In this document: one piece after another, positions 56,967 to 64,000 of the stretch
Layout of the letters: each line of letters begins with the position of its first letter
Position numbering within the stretch: position 1 is the first letter of the stretch
Source of the DNA: Orychophragmus violaceus
Taxonomy: Eukaryota; Streptophyta; Magnoliopsida; Brassicales; Brassicaceae
Length of the DNA: 64,000 bases
Direction: 5' to 3'
Assembly (NCBI GenBank): GCA_030180135.1
Contig: CM058229.1
Span: 45,721,522-45,785,521 of the forward strand
Position numbers and translations under genes: made by a program
Notes under the pieces: generated by a model
The model's input: the letters and a program-made list of their open reading frames with translations, nothing else
The model's database searches: none
What the model was told of the DNA's origin: nothing

Positions 56967-58059
56967 TGTAATGGCACGAAACCTAGCTCAAAAAAATTGA
57001 AGAAAAAGAGCAAGCCCAAATCACGAAGCCCAAGCCCGTTTCCTTTCTTCTTGAAAACCCTAAGTCTCTCCTTATAAATAAGGAGTCTCCACCTTGAGAA
57101 AAGAAAAAGAAGATGTCTCCAGCAAAGCAATGCTCCTCTTCCGTCGCAGCCACCACCCTCCAAGCCCAGATCTAGAGCTCCTCCATCGTTTGGATTTGAA
57201 GATTTGAAGTCCGTTCGGGCAGCACGGATTCCTAAATTACGCTTTTGCCCTTCTTTGGCCAAGGTGAGGACCATATGTGATCTTCCCTTACTCTATTTCA
57301 ATTCCAAGACATGAGTTCTCGTTTAATAGCGTCCTTCCTAGGTAGTATAGGTTTGGTAGTGCGCACTATATGATTGATTGTTGAACGTAGAACTGTTAGG
57401 ATATCACTTAAACCAAAAAAGTTGATTGTGATTGATGGCTTGTGTTGAGTAGTTGCGGTAGGAGATTGTTTGTGTAAGACACGTACGAGGTGGGATTCCG
57501 GCGTGTAGTGCGTGTGTAGGGACGTACGAGTGGGATTCCGGCGAGCCCGATTGTTGTGTAAGGACGTACGAGATAGGATTCCGGCGTGCCCGATTGTTGT
57601 ATAGGACACATATGAGGTGGGATTCCGGCGTGTTCAATTGTGTGTGTTTGGGGCGTAGCGGCCCGTAGGAGTTCAGGAGTGTGAGCTGGGAGCTCGTTAT
57701 GCACGAATGAATGTTAGATTTTTTTAGAGCCTTTGGGCGTTGGGTGCAAGGTGTTATTAGCCTTGGACTTGTTTCTTGTTGTTGTGATAGCGTAGGATGA
57801 GATCGTGGATTCCTTGAATTCGCCCTCAATGGGTAATTATGTTTTGAAACAATTACTCAGTCCACTTTCCTTTCTCGTCCTTTTCCCTCGCAGGTACGAA
57901 TGCAGGATTGATCGATCGATTGATGCTATTGGTGGAATTTAACCGAAGTAAGCGCTTGGGTTCCTGAGACAGGTGGAAAGGTAGCCCGGTTAGACCATTT
58001 CGGTTCAACGGGCGCCCTAACATTGCCGTTTCCGGTTCACCGGGAAATGGGGTGTTATA
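56967..58059 (+). repeat. 5' LTR of element E
   Basis: 1,093 bp, TGTAATGGC to GTGTTATA. TATAAATA at 57073-57080 is the likely TATA box. It contains about four copies of a 42-bp repeat (57473-57650). Confidence 0.85.
57473..57650 (+). repeat. Minisatellite inside the LTR of element E
   Basis: About four units of the form ggacgtacgag, tgggattccggcgtg, cccgattgttgtgta, period about 42-45 bp. The partner LTR has only about two full units (60065-60172), which accounts for most of the 140-bp length difference. Confidence 0.8.
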
Positions 58060-58061
58060 AT

Positions 58062-58073
58062 TGGTATCAGAGC
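58062..58073 (+). promoter_or_regulatory. Primer binding site, initiator tRNA-Met type
   Basis: TGGTATCAGAGC, a perfect 12-base match to the usual initiator tRNA-Met complement, two bases after the LTR. Confidence 0.85.
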
Positions 58074-59567
58074 CTGGGTTAAGGTCCCGCTGTGCGTCCT
58101 GAAAGGATCAGCTTCCGTTGTTTTCCAAAACCGTGTTTTCAGAATTTTCAAAATTGTTTGCGAAAGTTTATAAAATGGTTACTCTGCAAAAGACTTTTTC
58201 AAACACCAATTATATCTTCTATTATTCTCTGCGTTGGTCCTAGTCTAGTTAGATCTTCCTTGCAGGTTGTGGTATGTGCCCTTAGATCTTAGTGGTGCTA
58301 CTTCTCGGAAGATGTGTGTTGGTATGTATGTCATGATGTGTGCCGTTAAGGTGTATGTTGTGGTGTGTGCCTACAGGATAGTCGGTACTATTGAGATGTG
58401 TGTTGGGGTTATCTTCCGTTCGGAGTGTTGTCCAACCAAGCGTGTTAAGGCGATAAGGATGTGGAGACGTTCACCTGAGAGGTTACTGAGGGAGTGTAGC
58501 AGAGAGCTGCAAGAGTTGCAGGAAGTGTTGAAGGAGTTGCAAGAGGCATTGTAGGAGCTGCAAGGAGTGCTGCAAGAGCCGCAAGAGGTCGATGGAAAGA
58601 CCGGATTGCAAGAAAATCATAAGACGTGGCGGTGTTTTAATTGGAGTAAGCGACAAGAGTTTTTCGTGGGGTTTGGTGCACAAGGAACATCAGGAGGCTG
58701 TCCAAATCTATTCTACGTATGGAACCTTGGGATCAGGTTTGTGAAATCAACTTCAACGGGTTATGGACGGCTCGTTTGAAGTCTGATCAAGCTGGAAATG
58801 GAGGGGATCTTCGTGGTATTGCGGGCTAGGGAATCAAAGATAGGACCGGAAAGGAAACGGCCTGCTGAGGAGTTCTTTGTGTGTTACTGGAGCAGCTAAT
58901 GGAGTTCTTCAAGAGGAAAAGGAGATCGTAAAATAATTTGGAAAAGTGGAGTTATGGCATTTGGAATTTCCTAGTAAGCTGGACTTCTGTTATTGCAAGC
59001 GTAAGTGGACAAGGAATGTTATTGGAGGTGGAAATCCAATGGAAGATTGTTAGGAAAACACTATGACGGAATGGCAAGAAGCTGCAAGGGAGAGTGGAGG
59101 AGGGAAAGTTTAATGGGGATGGAAACCCAAAGGACGGTGCTTGGAAAACAACACAACAAGATCACAAGGTAGGAAGCCTTGAGCTGGAAGTCAGATTGGA
59201 AACCGGTTCGAGAATCAGAGTGCGCATCGGAAGCATGGTGGGTCGTTCCCCCACAAGTCAGGTAGCCATAATGGAAATGGGTGGTAGTATGTGGCATTTG
59301 TGCGGCATTCAGAAGCGGTTGTTGGATTGGTACCGAGGAGGAGGACACATCCGAGCGTGGTTTGGAATCAAGGGGGGGGGGGGGGGGGGGGAGAATCAGT
59401 CTTATAGGATCAAGGACAAGTACCTTTCAAGCGAGTAAACGATCAAGTTTAGTTTCGGTTCGGCGAAGTTTGTGGAGTACTGTTAGTAAGGAGTTGCAGT
59501 TGAGAACTCTCGTCTCACAATTCTGGACAAATTGTTTTTAAGGGGGGGGGGGGGGAGGGGGGAGAAT
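58074..59567 (+). other. Interior of element E
   Basis: No retroelement protein recognised. A short Leu/Gln/Glu repeat (gcaagagttgcaggaa, about 58504-58590) would encode ELQELQEVLKELQEAL. Two poly-G stretches ending in ggagaat occur at 59372-59395 and 59542-59566. The second is the PPT and the first looks like a duplicate of it. Confidence 0.6.
59542..59566 (+). promoter_or_regulatory. Poly-G polypurine tract of element E
   Basis: Fourteen G, then agggggg and agaa, ending next to the 3' LTR at 59568. Confidence 0.7.
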
Positions 59568-60520
59568 TATAATGGCCCGAAACCTAGCCAAAAAATTGAA
59601 GAAAAAGAGCAAGCCCAAAGCACAAGCCCGTTTCCTTTCTTCTTGAAAACCGTAGGTCTCTCCTTATAAATAAGGAGTCTCCACCTTGAGAAAACCAAAA
59701 GAAGATGCCTCCCGCGAAGCCCTGCTCCTCTTCCATCACAACCACCACCCTCCAAGCCCAGATCTAGAGCTCCTCCATCGTCTTGATTTGAAGATCTGAA
59801 GTCCGTTCGGGCATCAGGGATGCCTAAATTATGCTTTTGCCCTTCTTTGGCCAAAGTGAGGACCATATGTGATCTTCCCTTACTCTATTTCAATTCCAGG
59901 ACATGAGTCCTTGTTTAATACCGTCTTTTTTAGGTAGTATAGGTTTGGTAATGCGTGTTATACGATTGATTGTTGAACGTATAACAGTTAGGTTATCGCT
60001 TAAACCAAAAACGTTGATTGTGATTGATGGCTTGTGTGGAGTAGTTGCGGTAGGAGATTGTTTGTGTAAGACACGTACAATGTGGGATTCCGTCATATAG
60101 TGTGTGTGCAGGGACGTACGAAGTGGGATTCCGGCGTGCCCGCTTGTTGTGTAGGGACGTTCGAGGAATGAATGTTAGATTGTTTGAGATCCTTCAGGCG
60201 TTGGGTGCAAGGTGTTATTAGCCTTTGACTTGTTTCTTGTTGTTGTGATAGCGTAGGATGAGATCGCGGATTCCTTGAATCCTCCGCCACTGGGTAAATG
60301 TGTGTTTGAAACAATTACTCAGTCCTGTTTCCTTTACCGTCCTTTTCATTGCAGGTCCGGATGCATGATTGATCAATCGATCGATGCTATTGGTGGAATT
60401 TAACCGAAGGAAGCGCCTGGGTTCCTGGGACCGGTTGGAAAGGCAGCCCGTTAGACCATTCCGGTTCAACGGGTGACCTAACATCGTTGTTTCCGGTTCG
60501 CCGGGAAATGGGGTGTTACA
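59568..60520 (+). repeat. 3' LTR of element E
   Basis: 953 bp, start changed to TA (tataatggc), ends GTGTTACA. TATAAATA at 59665-59672. It is shorter than the 5' LTR because minisatellite units are missing. Confidence 0.85.
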
Positions 60521-60525
60521 ATGAC

Positions 60526-62095
60526 ATTTGAGAACCAAGTTCCCTAAACCCTATTCTTAGCTTAACCAACTGAATCAACACAAACGTATTTCAGAATCAC
60601 TGAAGAAAGAAAATACGTGAAGAAGTCATTGCAGAATAATAGTGTCCAACAATATTGTTTGCATCCTCTATTCCAAATAAAGTCAATTATGGCATCGCAA
60701 GGTTCTCATTTGTTATATCAACATATATAAACATAATTCGGAAGGAAAATAATAGTATATGTCAAGAGAGAATCTTAAAACGTAAATATACTTTAAGGTT
60801 GCAGCATCGGAAAATACCATCGATTTAAACCTGCTTGCAAAATCTTCAAGAGGCTGAGCCAGTTTCTGAAAGCAATCAGCCTTGGCAAAGATCATAACCT
60901 AACCAAGGAAGAAAGTACAATTAAAAAGATAATCGCAAACAAACAAAGCTAGAATTGGTAATAGATACAAACTGAAATAACAAAAAAACTTCTAACCTGA
61001 AGCTTAACAGGAGTGGAGTAAACCTAAACAATATTGCTTTCAGTCAATCTTGTAATCAACAGGAACTTGTTTTTGTTGCCTAGAAATTCCCAATGTTTTT
61101 TCTTAGCCGACGTGGATGCAAAGGGTAAGGAAAGTTTGCAACTCGTTTTTCAGGTTATCCCGAATCATTCAAATATCTTTTATATGGAAGCTGTAAGCTG
61201 CTGTTTAAAAGTAAAGCTGGATCCTTTGCCTCAACCGGGCGAATCACCGCAGCCGCTGCAGCAGCTGCTGCTGTAGAAGTCTCGACAAAGGAAGGCGCTC
61301 AACGAAAACCCTGGTTCATTAGAAGATAACGCTTCATAATATAATTAATTTTGGAACAAAAGTTCATTAACATAGACAAAAATGCATATATATTATATCC
61401 ATTCTTAACTTGGCAACCATCACAATTATTATAACAACGTAACATACAAAGCTGGAGTATGGATTCTAAGGTGAGTCTAAAGCAATGTAATATACACATT
61501 GAGTGTTATGATCCCAGAAACCTATACTTGAATCAAAACCTAACTCAAATTGTTAGAGAACACATATAATTTTCCAATACATGAATAAAAAACTGACACG
61601 AATCTCTAGAGAAAGTAGAGAAACTATCTAGAGTGAGTTCACGAACAGAACATGTAATTGAATCAATAACCTAAACATGAATCTCTTAACATGAATCTCT
61701 TCTAGGGAAGAATTTGTTTACCTGGAAGAAGAGATCGGCATGCAAACGAAGAGATTTGACAGTCCAATAAGCCAATCGGTAAAGAAACGTCGTCGGTGAT
61801 GCTTTGACAGATTTGTTGTCAAATTAGCTCTGTACATCTCCCATGGCTGCGAAATCCGAATAATAATTTCAATTAAACACATGAATATGCTTACAAATCA
61901 GTGAATATCAGCAATCCATATAACGTACCCTAAAACAATTTGACTTCCATTCAGTACCATCTTCTTTGGTTCAGAACCTTGTTTAGCAAATAGTTTGGCG
62001 CATATCCCATTTAGCACTTGATCCAACTATTGTTGTATGCATGATAAGAGACTATAGAATAAACATGAGAACATTTCAACCTGGCCTAACTCCTT
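60526..62095 (-). other. Exon-like scraps of unknown gene(s)
   Basis: On the minus strand, short open blocks sit beside plausible splice sites. SPTTFLYRLAYWTVKSLRLH with ADLFFQ precedes a gtaaac donor (about 61800-61725). A block near 61290-61150 contains eight alanines then VIRPVEAKDPALLLNSSL. VYSTPVKLQ (about 61025) and VMIFAKADCFQKLAQPLEDF (about 60896) lie between ttag acceptors and gt donors. They may be one decayed gene or captured fragments. I do not recognise the family, and no complete ORF exists. Confidence 0.3.
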
Positions 62096-62119
62096 GATGT
62101 AATGAGGACCATAAGAGAT

Positions 62120-62805
62120 CGTCTCACTCAATTGAGTCAACCGTACATCCAAGGATGCCTATCCAAAATGTTAATGGACAAAGATCTCCACAAGAGGAGG
62201 AGACCAATGAGGATACGCCTGAACTGGAGGAAGATCTACCACCTCCTGATCCAAATCAAAGGCATAAAAGACAACACTACAACCAAAACCAATTAGGAAG
62301 CAGATAAATAAGTCGAGAAAGAGATTGAGATGAAGATCAACAAATAAATGGAGGCAAATATTTGAAGCTCATGGCTCTAGACTTTGTTGGCAGATTCAAT
62401 CATGAAGCTAACCTCGACTGAAAGAGAAAGATGAAATGCAGTTATGAATACTACCAATATTCAGAAGCTAGAAAGGTATCCATGGAAGTTTTGTAGCCCA
62501 TATATAATGTTTTAGAATTGTGGGACAAATAAGCTTCCAAAATGAGAAGACTAAAGCTTGGGCAAATAAAACTTGTGCTGACATGAAGTTTTCACTCAAG
62601 TAGAGATAGTTCCCATCTCACTATCATAGAGACCTACATAAGAGGTTTAAGAATTTAATGAACCATCCATTCGAAGAATATTTTGAAGAATTTGAAACCC
62701 TCAAGAACCGGTTGGAGGTTGAAGTTGAAGATTCATAGAAGACTTTGATGGCAAAATTCTTTGATGGAGTCCAAGATCGCTTTCTCACAAGATGAAAAGA
62801 CAACA
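62120..62805 (+). pseudogene. Ty3/gypsy gag remnant
   Basis: The best segment (about 62630-62790) reads DLHKRFKNLMNHPFEEYFEE, FETLKNRLEVEVED, stop, KTLMAKFFDGVQDRFS. This follows the (Y/D)LxxxFxxLxQ, EEYxxEFExLxxRLEVEE, MAxFLxGL pattern of gypsy gag. Upstream DTPELEEDLPPPDPNQRHKR may be its N-terminal part. Many stops. It is truncated on the right by the element starting at 62810. Confidence 0.55.
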
Positions 62806-63642
62806 CTATCACTACAAAAAAAATCCACATTGAAAGCATATTGTTATAGCACGTTTTACTGAGCTGCTATCGTAGATGAATTTGAAATTTCCATATTATA
62901 CAATAGCATCAAATAAACGCTATGATAAAATTTCACTAAGCAAGAAGCTAAAATTAGCTTTTGCGCCAAACACTTAGCGAAAATTTTAGGCTTAGACTCA
63001 TTTTCCCTCTTTCACTTCTCATTTTCCCTCTTTGAACTCCCATTTTTCCCACATTCTCTTAGAACCCTAAGAAAAAAATTTCCTGTACTCTCTCGGGTCA
63101 AATTCTGAGGAGCTCCTTGACTCAAAGTCAATTTCTCTCATACTCTTGCCTAATCTACCATACTCCCCTACTCCTCCCATTATAAGGTTATCCCCATTCT
63201 ACCCTTAATGAACTAATTAAAAAAATCTAAAATAAATTAATTAATCAACCAATCAGAAAATAGCTTCTCTCTCCTCCCCATACGACGCTCTCTCTCTCCA
63301 GTTCGATTTCAGCTCCAAAAACCAGATTTTGAATGCGCCAAACTATCACAATTCAACCATCCCAGCCACTTCTATTCGGGATTCCGGTCAACCCATGTTA
63401 GTTCCTCCCCTTTCTTTCCGTCACTTCTCTCTTTTTTTCTCTTTTATTGCTTGAGTTCGATTGGAGGTCTATTTTAATTTCTGGTTGGTAACTTTAGAAC
63501 ATTGTGTTGGAATCCATGTTTCTGATGTGAATTAGATAACTGGATTGATAATAAATCGAAATTTGTGGTTTAATCGTACTGAATCCTATTGTTGTTATCG
63601 CATTTGTCGATTTGGGGATTTTGGGGATATTTTGCATCTGAA

Positions 63643-63830
63643 GATAAAGTTGCTCAACTTAGTAAAACTTGGTAATAATAGATTCGTAAGAACCGGTACA
63701 GCCTGGTAAAACTACTATGGTGGAAGTACAACTTGGTACAACCTGGTAAAACTACTTTGGTGGAACTGGTACAACTTGGTAAAACTTGGTAAAACTATTG
63801 TGGTAGAACTGGTATAACTTGGTATTACTG
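63643..63830. repeat. Degenerate tandem acttggtaaaac repeat
   Basis: About ten loose copies of (g)tacaacttggtaaaact separated by actatggtgg-like spacers. They lie in what would be an intron or 5' region of the ORF starting at 63879. Confidence 0.65.
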
Positions 63831-63878
63831 TTGAAATCTGAGTGCTAATTGATATTTTTATGTCATTTTCAGAAGAAG

Positions 63879-64000
63879 ATGAGTTCTCCTATCACAAACA
63901 TACATTTTGATTTTGAAGGAAATTATTCAAAGACCGGAGATGACTATGAATGGATTCCTAGAGAAGCTCGGTTGTATGGTATATCGTTTAAGACATCATC
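63879..64000 (+). CDS. Start of an unrecognised ORF, truncated by the window
   Basis: ATG 63879, open to the window end (40 codons, MSSPITNIHFDFEGNYSKTG and onward). It follows a good splice acceptor (tgtcattttcag at 63861-63872). If the CACTA call is right it may encode an element protein, but I do not recognise it. Confidence 0.35.
   Translation, partial: MSSPITNIHFDFEGNYSKTGDDYEWIPREARLYGISFKTS

Larger units (their letters stand above)
56967..60520 (+). mobile_element. Element E: LTR element without coding capacity
   Basis: Left LTR 56967-58059, PBS, 1.5-kb interior, poly-G PPT and right LTR 59568-60520, with perfect 5-bp duplication atgac (56962-56966 and 60521-60525). No gag or pol motif in any frame, so it is a LARD-like non-autonomous element. 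It sits in an intron-like position of the eIF2-gamma pseudogene, 21 bp upstream of the splice acceptor of the exon at 56945. Confidence 0.85.
62810..64000 (+). mobile_element. Left end of a CACTA-type transposon
   Basis: CACTACAAAAAAAA at 62810 has the typical CACTA terminal sequence. It follows tat, a possible 3-bp duplication that can only be checked at the other end. Within 60 bp lies an inverted pair atagca/tgctat (about 62845-62870), and gctatgat words recur in the subterminal region, as is usual for this superfamily. The element runs beyond the window. Confidence 0.5.

Noticed and set aside
57404..57829. Minus ORFs of 98-141 codons rich in Pro, Thr and His
   Set aside because: They are antisense translations of the LTR minisatellite in element E. 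Length is due to repeat periodicity.
59094..59438. 114-codon ORF in element E
   Set aside because: It ends in a poly-G-encoded glycine run, has no gag or pol motif, and overlaps another open frame.

Overview
This window looks like transposon-dense heterochromatin, probably pericentromeric, from a plant and most likely a member of the Brassicaceae. The signs are Athila-lineage Ty3/gypsy elements with a tRNA-Asp primer binding site, a Tat-lineage element with two RNase H domains, TE-associated DUF1985 and GRF zinc-finger fragments, hAT MITEs, a CACTA end, and a broken plant-type eIF2-gamma copy. I see no clearly intact conserved host gene, no rRNA or tRNA gene and no CRISPR array. This is nuclear repeat DNA, so operons and ribosome binding sites do not apply.

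Layout. 1-1879 is the 5' end of a minus-strand Athila-like element (LTR, PBS, internally deleted gag). It sits in an older minus-strand Athila pol remnant (about 1880-3055). 3175-3569 and 31032-31168 are two halves of one decayed gypsy integrase end. They were split by a 27.4-kb insertion (3570-31026) flanked by the 5-bp duplication gaagg. That insertion is an Athila-like element carrying only gag and protease. A second copy is nested in its gag (5790-12438). A 7,078-bp block running from the inner element's leader to the end of the outer gag-pro was then tandemly triplicated (7123-28352).

31169-36359 holds AT-rich and CT-rich spacer, a polyadenylated retroposed gene copy with a 17-bp target duplication (32230-33587), a GRF zinc-finger pseudogene, and an acidic ORF followed by a DUF1985 remnant. 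36360-45550 is a chimera of two inverted Athila-like elements. The second LTR contains a complete non-autonomous element C (39183-44854, duplication aaacc). Its gag-like coding region ends in an open frame that crosses the polypurine tract and fills the U3 of the LTR. 45551-52488 is a degraded minus-strand Tat element covering gag, protease, RT, RNase H, archaeal-type RNase H and integrase. It lies next to a LINE 3' fragment (52489-52975), a candidate Helitron terminus (53261-53289) and two hAT MITEs with perfect 8-bp duplications (53670-54249 and 54522-55181).

55870-56945 is an eIF2-gamma pseudogene that keeps its introns. A coding-less LTR element (56967-60520, duplication atgac) is inserted 21 bp upstream of one splice acceptor. 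The right end holds exon-like scraps of unknown origin, a gypsy gag remnant (62120-62805) and the start of a CACTA-type element at 62810 that runs out of the window.

Relative ages read by eye: the outer element's LTR pair differs at about 20 sites, the inner pair at about 16, and the tandem units at only a handful per 7 kb. The order is therefore outer insertion, nested insertion, then recent amplification. All gag-pro copies share the same nonsense codons, so any movement must have relied on enzymes supplied in trans.
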